The notes beneath the pieces are model-generated. The model was not told the origin of the DNA, ran no database searches, and was given only the letters and a program-made list of their open reading frames with translations. From Morella rubra (taxonomy: Eukaryota; Streptophyta; Magnoliopsida; Fagales; Myricaceae), in the NCBI GenBank assembly GCA_003952965.2, contig RXIC02000502.1:48066-112065 (forward strand): a DNA stretch of 64,000 nucleotides, read 5' to 3'. A program made the translations under genes and the position numbers. Every line of letters starts with the position of its first letter. The stretch's first letter is position 1. Shown piece after piece: positions 1-12,289 of the stretch.

Positions 1-190
1 TATCATTACACTGAATAAAAATAGCAATTCTTGTCCTAATTAATGATAGAGGGTGAAAATGTAAACATTTGGTAGTTGAGAGAAGAAATGTATCGAAATT
101 GGTTGTTGAGTGTAAAGTACCATAACCTCAACAGTGAGTGAGACAAAAAGTATATTTAATCTTAAAAAAAAAGTGAAACTTAACTAATCT
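1..190. repeat. right half of a MITE-like repeat
   Basis: The sequence resembles the right half of the repeat at 60148-60545. Shared landmarks are the 'ttggtagttgagag' region, a 'gtgtaaagtaccataac' stretch, and a terminal 'aaaagtatatttaatctt' followed by an A-run. The left half lies outside the window. A left half of the same family is seen at about 40725-41000. No coding potential is seen. The family is short and non-coding with roughly inverted ends, so a MITE is likely, but its superfamily cannot be assigned. Confidence 0.55.
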
Positions 191-277
191 ATAAGGTGGA
201 CTATACTTTCGAAGTATATAGAAAACATAGATACCCACGTTGTCTCGATCTTTGAACGACAAACGTGTTAAAATAAT

Positions 278-545
278 GGAAAATTTGCTTTTTAATCACT
301 AAGTTTTCACCCTGTTTTATTTTTAGTCCCAAAACTTAATGTTTCAAATTTTTAGTCCTTCATCTTTCTATACTTGAAAAAAATAGTCCAGTCGTTACCT
401 TCCGTTAGTCTAACTAATGGAATAATTTTCCACGTCAGCCTCTATTTTACACATACGCATCCCATTTCCACGTCAGCCCACCATTTTTACCGAATTAGCT
501 TAAACGACCTGCAGCTTAGAGAAATGAAACTTTGCGTTTGAAGAC
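278..545 (+). repeat. MULE left terminal inverted repeat
   Basis: This arm pairs with about 7262-7532. It contains the 'cacgtcagcc' motif twice and a 'taccgaattagcttaaacga' block, both present in inverted form in the right arm. Long arms like this usually hold the promoter and transposase binding sites of MULEs (family knowledge). Confidence 0.88.
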
Positions 546-1646
546 TGTATGAAGCAGCTTCCGCATGTGTTTTTTTTTTTGTCAACATAAACTGTGTGGA
601 GCAGTGGGTGTCGAAAGGTAAGCAGCTCCCGCATGACTTTTTCCTTTTGGGAATTTTCAACTCAAACAGTGTGATAACCCAGGTTTAAAAAAAGAAAAAA
701 AAATTGGATAAGACACTCAACCGAACGGTGCATTTTGCAAGAGAGGTATCTTGAGAAATCATCTGTTTTCCCCTTGTGTATCCATGCTTCTGCCATAAGT
801 GTCTCAAAATTTCCCCCGCAAGCAGACAAACTCTTCAACCCCTAGACTCCTTTGTGTTGTTTTGAAACCAGAACTAAGCTTGCTGCATTTAATTGAACTA
901 AGTTTCGTCTAGATCTCGTTTGCTATTTCGGTAGATGACGTAGACAAGTTAACCCATTCAGCTTGTTTGGGTTCAACAGAGGTGGCATCTTGGGTGCATT
1001 TTGGACGCGACAATGGAAAGAGGTAGAGAAGTATCATATACTTTCTCACTTATATAGTAAGCTTTCAGTTACCAATGTGTTTTCAGTTTCTCACGTGTTT
1101 GACAGTATAAAAGTCTACACTTTTAAGTACCCATGTGTGTGACAGAAATGATAATAGAAGTTGTCTTTGATGTTTAAAAGGTTAGACAAAGTCATTAAAA
1201 TGTGGGTCAAGTATTTTTAAAACTGTGTGTGAAGTGGGTAAGACAAAATCCTTTATGCTTTTTTTCTGTATGCGTTTTGTTTGTTTAAGGAATTTTTCCA
1301 GATCTGCTGTGTTCCATGAAAGCCATTTTTATACTATTATTGTTGGTTTGTTGTGTTATAACACAAACACTTTATGGGTTGCGAAAAAAATATGTGGGTC
1401 CTGCCTGTATGTCCGTGTTGGCTTGTTTTGTAGTGTAGTGAATGTAATATATGTTTGTGGTGCCTTTATTACCTGGTGCTATGGTCCCATCTAATAGTAT
1501 TCACTTGTTGACTGATTAAATGGTTGTGGTCCTTAAAAAGGGAAGTTTGATTTTTTAGTCATTGAGTTTTGATTTTGTTTTCCCCTGCGCCCTTTAGTAT
1601 AGTTGCTTATGAACTGTTGATTAATTTTTCAGGTTTGCTTCGTATA
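546..1646 (+). other. MULE 5' leader, non-coding
   Basis: This is the stretch between the left arm and the first recognisable MURA residues. It is T-rich on plus. The only open frame of note (1225-1494) has no recognisable motif and a composition typical of chance frames. A likely splice acceptor, 'ttgattaatttttcag', ends just before 1634, so part of this region may be a 5' UTR and an intron. Confidence 0.5.
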
Positions 1647-4350
1647 ATGGTATACCATGGTGGGCAATTTTTGGGCGGACCCGGGCAGATTTACGTTGGA
1701 GGCAGGGCAGATGATGTGGGAAAACTCCATGTGGATTTTATATCCGTGGGGGAGTTTGAAAGTTGTGTGAAAGGACTTGGGTATTGTTCAGTTGGAGACT
1801 TGTGGTATAATTTTGACGATGAGGATTGGGTTGCTGTGAAGGCGTTGAGGGGAGATAAACATATCATTGAGTTGATGAATGTCGTGCTGAAAGAGAATAG
1901 AAAGTTGTTAAACATATTTGTAGAGCATCATGTTGATTCTCCTAAGTTCGTTGACCAGTAGACCCCCCCTCTTGGTGAAGATGGACTCTGGACGAGGGAG
2001 GGAGATGGCAGCGAGCACTTAGAGGGTAGGGATTTTGTGGAGGGAGATGAGGATGGATTGAACATAGGCGATGATGATATAAATGAGGTTGAGGTGACTG
2101 AGGTTGTTTCTAATGATGATGGTGAGTCTTCTAGACGAGCTGTGAGAAGGAGGTCCACTCGTAGAGTCTTTCAAATTGGTAATCTAGTTGATGAATCTGA
2201 TGAGGGTGAGGTATCTGACTACAGCACTGACATAGATGACTTAAGTGATGCTGAGATAGATGAATCAAATTTATTTGAGGATGTGGAGAGTCTAAACCGT
2301 GCCGTGGAAAATGGTGGCCCAGAGGTGGATTGGTTTGGGGCTTTTCCAGGCCTTGAGGCGGAGAACGATGATGATGATGTTTCTTCGGATTACGCTACAA
2401 GTGATGGCTTTAATAGTGAAGAAGTGTCTGATGGTGATGGAGCCCCACACCAAAGAAGGAGGTTCCCCGAGTTCAATATTAATGATTTGCATGGTGAGGT
2501 GTCACTAGAGCAAGGGATGATATTTCCCACTCCCAAATAGTAGGATGGATTTGAGGCGGAACGTAGCACAAAAACAGTTCGACTTCCATTACTTGGTCAA
2601 TGATAAGATACGTGTGCAAGCAATATGTAAACAAGATGCATGATTTATATCATCGTAGGGGAGATGAGGGACACATAGGGTTCCAGATCACACATTTCGT
2701 GCATGACACATGTGATGCTCACTACGTCAATAAAAAATGTGATGTTGTATTCTTGGCCCAACATTACTTATAGAACTTTAGAGATCATCCTAGTTGGCCT
2801 AGATCTGAAATTGCAAGCCCAAATTAGGAGAGACTTTAACACTGAAGTTCCCTTGCACCGCTGTTATAGGGCTAAAAGACTTGCATTGGAAAAGGTGAAT
2901 GAGAGCCAAGCAGAACAATTTAAATTCACTCGTCAATATTGTTTGGCAATCCAAAAATGGAATCCCTGGTAGTACTGTCACTCTTATAAAGATTGGGCAA
3001 CACTTTCTGAGATTGTATATTTGCCTTGCTAGATGTAAAGCGGGTCTAATGCATTGTAGACCTATCATTAACGTTGATGGGTGCCATCTCAAAGGTCAGT
3101 TTGGAGGAAAACTCCTATGTGCCATCAGGAAAGATGGGAACGACGACATGTTTCCCATCGCATATGCTGTGGTAGAGGCTGAAAAGAGAGATTCGTGGTC
3201 TTGGTTCATGATGCAATTGTTGAGCGATATTGGATTGGTTGAAGTTCATGGTTGGACTTTCATGAGTGATAGGCAAAAGGTAATGTGTTTGTTTCTAGTT
3301 TTTAAGTGGAGTATGTACTATTTATGGGTTTTAATCTAATCAATTACTTAACATTATGTTATATTGCAGGGCTTGGGCCTCGTCTTTGATAATGAACTTT
3401 CAGAGGCTGATCATAGAAGTTGTCTTTGCCATATCCATGCCAACCTAAAGAGTACTGGATTTAAGGGCAAAGTGCTAAAGGACGCTCTATGGGCTGCTGC
3501 CACTGCAACAAACCGTGTTGCCTTTGATGTAGCAATGCGAAAATTTGAGGTTCTTAGCCTGGGTGCCCACGAGAAGTTGATAAAGATCGATCCTGCCTTG
3601 TGGTCTAAGCATGCTTTTGGTATAGGTTGCGAGAGCGATATGCTTTTGAATAACCTTGCCGAAACATTTAATGCGTGGATCAGAGAAGCACTTGACAAGC
3701 CAATCATTACATTGGTCGAAGCAATAAGGCGGAAGCTAGTTCGGAGATTTTACAAAAAGAAACATGGGGCTGAGGTTGTTATTAGTCAGAATCCGTCGTT
3801 GTTATGTCCCAAGATTTTTAAGAAATTGGAAAAGATAAAGAGTGACGCATGAGTTTGTGTTTGTAGATGGCAAACTGGGTTGGAGTTTGAAGTCGACCAG
3901 CCATTTGAGACTTGGAGAGTAGTTGATCTGGAAGCACTCACCTGTTCTTGCTGGAAATGGTAGTTATGCGGCATCCTGTGTATCCATGCATGTTCGACGA
4001 TCTACTTGCGTAAACATTGCCCTGAAGATTATGTCTCAGAGTGGTACCGCATGGCCACTTACGTTAAATCATACGACTATGACATACATGCTATGCCTGA
4101 ACTAGAAGATTGGGCTGCCGATCCTACCAACAAACAAATCCTCCTACCTATCGTTCGGGTTCAATCGGGGAGACTAAGGAAGGTGAGAAGAAGAGAGCCT
4201 GACGAACCGGTGAACCCTTAAAAACTCAACAAAGCTGGATATTTGGTGAGATGTGGAAATTGTGGTACTGAGGGACACAATGCGAGGAAGTGTTCGCATC
4301 CTGAAAATCTTAACAAAAAAGTATGGGGGAAAAAGAAGAATACATTGTGA
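1647..4350 (+). pseudogene. MURA-type transposase of the MULE, broken
   Basis: This encoded the DDE transposase that moves the element. The start is chosen at ATG 1647, opening MVYHGGQF, just after an acceptor-like 'ttttcag'. Segments in order are a PB1-like N-terminal domain (1647-1961), a long acidic linker (2037-2540), and the catalytic core (about 2899-3280) with the 'DGCHLKG' and 'FMSDRQK' motifs. An intron with GT-AG ends follows (about 3282-3369). Next come the second half of the core (3370-3852), a frame-shifted SWIM-type zinc-finger area (about 3900-4100), and a C-terminal zinc knuckle of CX2CX4HX4C form (CGNCGTEGHNARKC, about 4253-4294). The stop is TGA 4348-4350. In-frame stops and several frame changes separate the segments, so no functional protein is expected. 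The domain order is the classic plant MULE order. Confidence 0.85.
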
Positions 4351-4925
4351 CATCGAAAAGTATGATGTGCTGATATTCATTTCGTTTTTTTTTACAGGGA
4401 TTCTAATTGGCAAGTGTATAGGGGATGATGTATAGAATGCTGGCTTTGATGTTATTCTGTGAAGTGGGTATATTTTTTTATGTTAGTCTCTGAATATTAT
4501 ATAACGGCAGTTATATATTTAGATATGTAATGGATTTTATATGAAAATGAGCACAGATTTTTTCTCTGGTTTCCAGCTAGTTGTTGCTCTAGTTTGACAA
4601 TGGAAATGATCTGTTTCTTGGTTTAGAGGCTATTGGCTTGGTTGTGTTATTTCTAGGTTGGATTCTAATAAAACTTTGCATATTGAAAGATGTGAATTCA
4701 GTTTCTGCAGCAGTGTAAATTAACCCCACCTTCTACGGCCTAGTGAGCCAGCTTTGCTGCTATTGCTATTTTCCTTTGCTTTAATAGAGGCTACCATCTT
4801 GTACCATTACGTGGCTGCATCAATCCAAAGAGTCACTTATGTCAACTTCTTTGTTATGCTATTCACTTTCTCGAAAAGGTTCACCATTCATCAAAATAAG
4901 TACACCATTAAGCAATGTACGTATA
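4351..4925 (+). other. MULE internal spacer, no gene seen
   Basis: This lies between the MURA stop and the tandem repeat. It probably includes the 3' UTR of the transposase. An open frame at 4754-4978 has no recognisable domain and runs into the tandem repeat, so it is not taken as a gene. Confidence 0.5.
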
Positions 4926-5087
4926 TGGGGACCATAGTATTTGACAGCACTTTGGTTGTTTTTATGATCCCATTTTGACAGCACTTTGGTTGTTTTTTAG
5001 GACCACATTTTGACAACACTTTTGTTGTTTTCAGGGACCACATTTTGACAGCACTTTGGCCGTTTTTAGGACCCATTTTGATAGCAC
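4926..5087 (+). repeat. short tandem repeat, about 35-bp unit, four to five copies
   Basis: The unit reads about 'ggaccacattttgacagcac' followed by 'tttggttgttttt'. Copies start near 4928, 4967, 5001, 5033 and 5071 with small indels. It lies in the spacer between the two converging genes of the MULE. Confidence 0.8.
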
Positions 5088-5390
5088 CTGCCTAAATATT
5101 GAAACAGTCCAATAGATCACTTTAATCCACAAGAAGTACAGTCATTTCATTATACATCTAGATTTTACACTTAAAATATAAGAACAATTAATTAGTCATT
5201 CAAATTTTACACTTAAATTGTACAAACAATTAGTGAACATAATACATTTCGTTGAGCCAGTCAACTTCTGTCTATTACATTAACCACCTAAAAACACTAG
5301 TGACACTTACCTAATACATTACAGAATTAACATCCATAATTAGTCATTGACTAACACAACATAATACCACGTACCTATTACATAGAACTA

Positions 5391-6002
5391 TTACTTCAAA
5401 GTTTTCTTCACCCAAAGAGCATTGACAACAACAACGACAATCCAAGAGAGCCCCATTGTGTAGTTAAACCTTTTGTTTGTAACCTCTAGGTCTGACTTTT
5501 CACTTTCCAAAGTCTTTATCTTCTTCGTCAGCCTCTTGTTTGTATCCTCTAGGTCTGACTTTTCACTTTCCAGGGCCTTTATCTTCTTCGTTAGCATCGG
5601 CCCAACCTCCATCCCATGAGGGCAAGTCGGAGGATCATACCACAAAAAGAAGTTGCATGTCTCTTGTTTCTATTGACATATTCAAGAATGTAGATAATTA
5701 AAAAACTATGTGAAAATTCTTTGGAGATACACACTTAGGAAAAATGGCCAGGGTTGAACACTTTTAGATTTTTCATTCCAATTTGCACCCAAAGAAGCTT
5801 CTTCCAAAGTTGAAGTCAGTCAATGAGAGCTTCAATGGTGCTATCAATCCACAATGACATAGCATTGACCCATAACCTCCACTAGCAGTGACGGAGGATG
5901 ACGAATGAGAGCTGTATGATGATAATAAAAACACTTCTTTTATGTTAAAAAAAAGACTGTGCAGGACATTCATTATAAGATTGAACAGGGCATTCATACA
6001 AA
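5391..6002 (-). pseudogene. GRF-type zinc-finger protein carried by the MULE
   Basis: Read on minus, the first part (about 6002-5785) carries CHCG, a serine/threonine-rich stretch, and 'NFGRSFFGCKLE'. The second part (about 5660-5391) carries 'CNFFLWYD' and then a coiled coil and a hydrophobic tail. CxCG, then GR-F-GC, then C-FF-W-D is the GRF zinc-binding signature. The coiled coil contains a duplicated block of about 21 residues (KKIK-LESEKSDLE twice), and the last 25 residues include a valine-rich membrane-anchor-like segment. A stop after GCKLE and an unclear intron at about 5655-5785 suggest the gene is broken. GRF proteins with a C-terminal anchor are common in plants and inside plant MULEs. 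The role here is unknown; nucleic-acid binding is an inference from the family. Confidence 0.7.
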
Positions 6003-7261
6003 TGAATGATTTTTTCACACTGAATAGGCACCCATTGTTGACAGGATGTTCATTATAAGATTGAACATATGTATGAGAGTTAGTCTAGCATATGGGTGAC
6101 ACGAGATTGCATATTTGCTTACCAGATGAACAAAAAAAAAAAAAAAAAGATATACATGATTTCAGATACCTTTCCAGTCTCAGTTATGCTAAGTCTACAC
6201 ACATTTTGATCAATATCAAAGTTTGAAAGGAGCACTCTCGATACATCTTTAGTTAAGAAATTCTACGATGCTCTTCTAAATTTGCTGCAAGAAAATTTCA
6301 ACAAAGACATTTACGAACAAAAAATTGGTCGCTTAACAGGTTGTACAACAAAAGATTGTAATCATGGGATGAAATGGGGCTTCTTAGAGTCTCCTGCAGT
6401 AGTTTCACCTAGAAGACAACTGACATTCATTTTTCACCTAGAAAGATCTGTATAATATCACAAGGCAACTAACTATTCTTCAACTTGGACAACAATTTTA
6501 TAGTTTCAATTACCGTTGATGATCTTGTCTTCAACTATCTTTAAGATACAAATAATATCATGTTAACATCCACCAATGGACTAACATTATTATGCCATTC
6601 TGTAACCCAGTTTAAAATCATAAGAACATATATAATGCACCTTTTTGTTGCTCATGGGAACTTCTGGACAACAAGCGGGCCAGGGAATTGACTAACTTTC
6701 TCACCCCTAATATATTGGCCTTCAACTAGCACCAAAGCAGGGCACAGGCGTTGGTTAACAGCTGAAGCTATATGTTTTGACTTTTGAGCAATCAAATCCA
6801 CATTGACAGTCTCTCATGCATCATAATTCACTAATTTGGATCAAACACTCTTCACCCAGAAAGTTCGGGAGAACCCATGTTTAGAACTAAGACAAAAATG
6901 AATGATTTTTTGGACATTGAATAGCACCAGCACAACACTACGACACATAACGAAAATTTAACAAACAAAGCTACAAAGGGTTTTAACTATCCCAAATTGC
7001 AGCATAAACCCAGGTTTCAGATCTTGCACAAAAGAACCCAACGGCAAGCATAAACTTAGGTTTCAGATCTTGCACAAAAAAAATGACCGAAACTGTTTTC
7101 TTTCATTGTCATCAACAAGCGCCGAAGAAAAACCAAGGAAACCACCGGAGATCTTTCCCTTCCCAACGGTACTCCTCTCTCCTCCGTTCCACCTCCTTCT
7201 AGTCTAAGGTTAACGAAAGGGATATGCGGGCCTAGAATAAACAATCGGCTTTTTTGAGGGA
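6003..7261 (-). other. MULE right internal region, no gene seen
   Basis: This is mostly A/T-rich sequence between the GRF gene and the right arm. A direct repeat of about 30 bp ('aggtttcagatcttgcacaa') occurs at 7012-7031 and 7060-7078. It may hold the promoter and 5' exons of the minus-strand gene. No convincing coding segment is visible. Confidence 0.45.
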
Positions 7262-7532
7262 CCTGAAACGCACAGTTTCATTTAGCTGAGGTGGAAGCTA
7301 CAGCTCGTTTAAGCTAATTCGGTAAAACGGTGGGCTGACGTGGAAATGGAATGCGTATGTGTAAAATAGAGGCTGACGTGGAAAATTATTCTGTTAGTTA
7401 GACTAACGGAAGGTAACGGCTGGACTATTTTTTTCAAGTATAGAAAGATGAAGGACTAAAAATTGAAAATATTAAGTTTTGGGACTAAAAATAAAACTGG
7501 GTGAAAACTTAGTGACTAAAAAGCAAATTTCC
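7262..7532 (-). repeat. MULE right terminal inverted repeat
   Basis: This is the inverted partner of 278-545. It begins near 'gaaacgcacagtttcattt' and ends GCAAATTTCC at 7532. Confidence 0.88.
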
Positions 7533-7844
7533 TAAAAATAAAAAACAGATTGCAGCCAGCAAAGAAAGATATTCAAGCAAAACCACGAACCAGTCAGCAA
7601 GAAAATCAAACAAAGAAGCCAAAATGTAATATGATTTTTCTAGTCTCGATTTTGTTCTCTTTCAAATATCGACTGACAAGTCCACCGCATGCATGACGTC
7701 TGTTCCCTCCACCTAGGTCCTCATATACCGTTGGAAGGCAATGTTGTTTTCACAGCAACCAGCCACAGTTCATTTCCCATATTATTCTTTTGAAAAGTTC
7801 AAGGGTGAAAGCCAGTTGAAGCAAGAAAAATAGGTAGCTGCAAC

Positions 7845-8967
7845 ATGGAAAAGAATAGGCAGATCACGCCTCGGGCCGGTTGGTTCTACCACCATGTCCA
7901 TTCGAGGTTCACATAAATCCCATGCTTCAGCTAGGCACCATCCACCACTCCAAGGGATTTTCCATCACAGTTGTTCACGCCGAGTTTTACTCTCCCAACC
8001 CTTCCAAACATCCTTGTTTCGATTTCTTCCAGCTACCCGATGGCCTATCCAAAAATGATATCTCATCAGGGGATCGAGTAGCTCTTGTATTGGCGCTCAA
8101 TGTCAACTGCAAATCGCATTTCCACTAATATTTGTCTCAGATGAGGATGGAATTACGACAAGGCCAACGGGACGATGTCGCTTCCATCATCCATGATGAA
8201 TTCATGTACTTCTCCGAGGCCGTCGCTACTTCACTGAAGCTTCCAAGCAAAATCTTACGCACCACCAGTGCTGCCACTTCTCTAGCTCGCTCCGCTATTG
8301 TTCAACTCTAGGCAGAAGGTCGTATCCCCTTCCCAGGTAAGTGCAATATCTTTTTCTTGAATCTTGAAAAGACTTTTACGCCCCTTCTGGTTGGTTAATC
8401 TTTTTAGGGAAATTAAAAACAGGTTTTTAGGAAATTTTAAAAACAAAACTGCATTTCTAAAATTGACGAATCACTAAATTTTGACCATGCTTGCAATATC
8501 ATGACAGCTCCCTCAATCACATTTCCGTCCAAATTTTTAATACAATTGATGACTTGCACATCAGATGTGAATATATGGATAAATGGCATGCAAATTATTT
8601 TAAACTTCAATAAAAATTATAATATCTTTTTATGATTTAACCCAAAATGATTTATCAATTTTAAAAATTTATTTTAAAACTTTAAGCAATTTTTTAAAAT
8701 CTCTTAAAATTCCACTGATTTTTAAATTTTCCGTCTTTTTTTCTTTTGTGTCGTATTCATCTCCACAAAGGGTGGATAATATATTGGCGTATGATCATAG
8801 CAATCAGGCCCTTGTAGTCAGTACTGCGAGCAAAGTTTTCATTTTCTTGGGTAGCTTGTTGATAGTAACCATTACGGATCTGGACTATAGATTATGTATC
8901 AGAGGATGCAGTTCTAGAACTTCATCCTCTCAGATTTAAAGATCTACCATTTACCGTGTCTAGAACT
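7845..8967 (+). pseudogene. UGT76-like glycosyltransferase, 5' part (exon 1, intron, start of exon 2)
   Basis: Plant UGTs transfer sugar from UDP-sugar to small molecules in the cytosol; UGT76-type enzymes act on hormones and specialised metabolites. ATG is at 7845 (MEKNRQIT). After an early frameshift the family signature 'HINPMLQLG' is clear (about 7908-7934), followed by 'KGFSITVVH'. Exon 1 continues to 8335 through 'IIHDEFMYFSEAVATSLKLP', with in-frame stops at about 8126 (TAA) and 8309 (TAG). It ends at a good donor (CAG|GTAAGT). Exon 2 restarts near 8893 and reaches 'LHPLRFKDLPFTVSR' at 8965. There the coding sequence is cut by CACTA-1, and it resumes at 20043. The gene is dead by stops, a frameshift and two insertions. 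Confidence 0.88.
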
Positions 8968-9087
8968 CACTACAACAGATCTGACTTTCAGCGGCAAAAT
9001 TTTCAGCGGTGAAACCATATTTCGTTGTTGATTATGACAATGAAACATCTTCAGTGACGAATCAAAAAAATCTTCGCCAAAAGCTTC

Positions 9088-9850
9088 GTTCGAACAGGTA
9101 GAAACATCCATTAAATTAATAAAATTATGCATCAAACCCTGTTCGAACGTCCTAAACCCTGTCTAACGACATTCAGCGACACTTAACTAATTCCGTTGCA
9201 AATAACTAAGTTGCCGTAGGTTAGAAATTTTCTATGACGATATATTTTCATCGCAAAATTAAAAAATTCATTCGATCAGAAAGTCTCGGTCGAACTATAC
9301 GTTTTCGCAATGACATATTCTAATCGTCGCTGAATGGAAACATCCGGGACAACCTGTTGTGGTTGCAGAATATTTGTTTGATGTCATTCGAATAGGACAT
9401 ACTTTGTTCGAACAGGGGTGACAGGTGTTCCTTTGTGATTCGTTGGTATGTGAGGCATCGCAGGCAACGTAAAGACGTTGGCTATAATGCCTGAACCTGA
9501 TCAAACCACAATGTGTGTTTGAACGAGATCGACAGGTGTCCATGTCTGATTTGTTCATGTGTGAGGCGTTGCAGGCAATGTCTCTTCGTTGCTTGCAACT
9601 CCTGAACCTGTTCAAACAACATCAGTTGGTTCGAACGAGAAAGATAGGTGTCTGTTTTTGGTTCGTTCGTGATTGAGGCGTCGTAGGCAACATCTCTCTA
9701 GTGCTTGCAATGCCTGAGCTCGTTCGAACAAAGGTTTGTTTGGTCGAACAAGAGTCGCAGGATTGCGCCACATGGTTATTGTGGACCTTTCATTTGTGCC
9801 ATCTGTCCAAATATGGTTCAAATGCAAGTATAGCTTGTTCGAGCGAGAGT
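9088..9850. repeat. CACTA-1 left subterminal repeat array (GTTCGAAC)
   Basis: The palindrome GTTCGAAC occurs at 9088, 9141, 9406, 9629 and 9722, with one-base variants (GGTCGAAC, GTTCGAGC, GTTTGAAC) between them. In En/Spm, subterminal repeats are the binding sites of the TNPA protein (established for maize Spm). The array is mirrored near the right end. Confidence 0.85.
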
Positions 9851-10639
9851 CCAATCGCTGTCTATCTCCCAAAACGTTTTGGTTGGTTTTAAAAGCCACT
9901 TTTTTTGAACCAAGGGTGGAATACACTTGATAAAAAAACACTTAAGAGGAGAACGCTCCATTTTGTCCACGAAGCTAGAGGCTCTCCATTTTCTCCACCA
10001 GATTGCTCTTTGTTTCATTGTCTTCCGCAGGTACGTGGATCATCTCTCTAGCCTTTCATTGTTTTCCTTGTTAGTTCGGTAGTGTTATGCTTAGAATTCA
10101 TGTGTTAGTTTGGTTTTTCTGTTTGTACTTGCTTGCAGTTTGTCCTTTTGTCCGTCGTTTTTTCGTCTCTTGTATTTCATTTCAGTCCTTCTATATATAA
10201 GATTAGTGTTTCATCAAAACAAAATAAATGTTTGTTTTTTGCTTCGATAGAAACTATTAGAGGTGAATCTTTTTTACTTAAGGTAACTTATTGAGGATAT
10301 AAACACTTTGTATGTGTCCAATCGGACCGCTTTTTGTCTTTGTTCAACTTGTTTATAGCATTTTAGAGAATATTTTTATTTTGCACAGTATAATCCACGT
10401 GTTGCCTAGTAAATACCTTCGGTTTCTCCCTGCCTTGTTAGTTCGGTTGTTTTTTTTTTTTTTTTTTTAATACGGTAGTTTCATTATTAGTTCTTGTTAT
10501 AAGTTCTCCATGATTAATATCTACATGTATATGATTTGTTCTCCATGATTAATAACATATTGTGAGATAGTTTTGGATTCCTTATGATTTTATTTAGATA
10601 ATCACTTTATTAGTTATATACAAATTGTCTCTAGCTCAG

Positions 10640-11620
10640 CATCAAGCATTGATTTACAAGAGACCAGTTGTTATTGAGCGAGTTGTTCGTTTGAGGGATT
10701 TCAACGAGTTGGAGTATGAAGGTCAGAGCATACAGTCTAACTTTGAGGAGGGGGGATGGGTTCAGTTTCTCGAATCTACCGGTGATGTATATGTCGATCT
10801 TGTGAGTGACTTCTATGCACAAGTTCTCACTGTTGATGCTAATGTCGAGGAGCTGACTATCCAAGCAAGGGGAGTCTTTTTCACACTATCCGCTAATATT
10901 TTTGCTCAGTTTATTGGATTACTAAGACCCAGGTGCCGACATACTCGACCATTAGTCCTCCGTTTGACATGACATCCAAAGAAGTGTAGAAGGAAGTGAC
11001 GGGTGCATATATGACTATGCCATCTACATTGATATGCCATCGAGATCTGACAGCATTTTTTGAATGCTTCATTTTATTATAGTTTAGGACGTGGTGCCGA
11101 AACATCATCGGTTCGAGCTCAGTTTTGAGCGTGGATTCCTTCTCATTATGGTTGTGCGTTGGACTCCGATTGATCTCCCAACTCTTATTGTTCAGCAGAT
11201 ACTTCGAGATGCACGGTATAGATCTGAGCCAGATGGTCTCCCACATGGCTGCTGATCTCGCGCATGTTGGTAGCTGATTTTGCTGATGATGAAGATGAGA
11301 AGATACGATCTCCAATTGGGCCAATATGTCGTAGTACATTCAGTCACAGTTCAGCTTATCTTCCTTAGGCTGGAGCACATGTTGCTGGGGATGTCGGTGC
11401 AGATGAGGATGCCATGGACGGTGGACCGCCTCCTCGTAGCCATCCCACACAACGAGGTAGATCATTCACTTATGAGGTTGGTCAGAGCTCCTCGAGCCAA
11501 GTTGAACGTCCTCCATGGATGAACATGCTATTGGATGAGATTACGTCGCGGATGAGCGAGTGATTTGACGAAGATTGAGTCAGATATCCGTGAACTAAGA
11601 AAGGAGCGAGACACTTGATC
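10640..11620 (+). pseudogene. accessory CACTA protein of the 'putative plant transposon protein' type
   Basis: An open stretch at 10640-10970 contains 'RPVVIERVVRLRDFNELEYE', then 'DLVSDFYAQV', and ends near 'FIGLLRP'. The same layout is seen in CACTA-3 at 62039-62536 (RPVAKERPVTLSDFDQLLYE ... VVQDFFCAL ... FLKLPRP), so the two are homologous. There is no ATG at the start; an acceptor-like 'ttgtctctag' precedes it, so this is probably a later exon. Downstream, frame-broken pieces to about 11620 end with a charged, coiled-coil-like tail (IESDIRELRKERDT then stop). The family is found almost only in plant transposons and has no proven function. It resembles the domain catalogued as Transposase_32, from memory of that family. 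Confidence 0.6.
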
Positions 11621-12289
11621 ATCTACCATCTTTGTATTTTGTGTGACACAATGACACTTGATCAGTCTATTATATTTTAAGTATGTTGTGTCTTTTACCG
11701 TATGTTTTTATTATGACTATGCGTTGAGACTTTGGGATATTATGTATTTATGTTTGTTATGCGATTTTGATCACATTTTGGGATATTATGTATTGATGCC
11801 TTTTATGTTATTATAGTCACCCACTAGCGTTGCAGTTTTTATATCAAACTTTTTGCTTCTTTTATGATCAATTAGATTGTAAAGATATTCTACATTGTAT
11901 ATATAGTTGCAATATTTAAATTCACTACATTAGTCTATGAAAAATACCAAAAGAAAAATATTATATATTATATTGTAAAGTTGTTGGGAGCATAAATGTG
12001 TACATTTACTCTATATATTTTGATACATGAACCTAGTTTAATATGAGTAAATTTAATCTGATTTTATCATCACAAACATTTAAATAAGAATTGAAATCCA
12101 CAATACGATTGGATTTGGAATATAGTATTTGAATAAAAGTTCCTGTTCAAACGGATACATCCACGTGTCTATTGAAGAGGCTCCTGCCATTACATACGAC
12201 ATCGTATAATGCTTGTTATAAATTTTTTTTTAGGCCAATATGTCGTGTACGCCTATTATAAATTTATGAATATTTAATACGTAAACTTC

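Larger units (their letters stand above)
278..7532 (+). mobile_element. Mutator-like DNA transposon (MULE), decayed autonomous type
   Basis: The two ends are long inverted copies of each other. The left arm, from 278, reads GGAAAATTTGC then a 'tttttaatcactaagttttcac' type run; the right arm, ending at 7532, is its reverse complement with small differences. The arms extend about 270 bp (278-545 and about 7262-7532). Flanking 9-mers are taaaataat on the left and taaaaataa on the right, a degraded version of the 9-bp target duplication usual for Mutator. Inside are a MURA-type transposase remnant on plus (1647-4350), a tandem repeat (4926-5085) and a GRF zinc-finger gene remnant on minus (5391-6002). 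Long arms, MURA and 9-bp flanks together make the MULE call firm. The element is old: both genes are broken. Confidence 0.9.

Noticed and set aside
10625-10639. TTG start for the CACTA-1 accessory gene
   Set aside because: Plants rarely start at TTG; an acceptor-like AG just upstream makes an exon start more likely.
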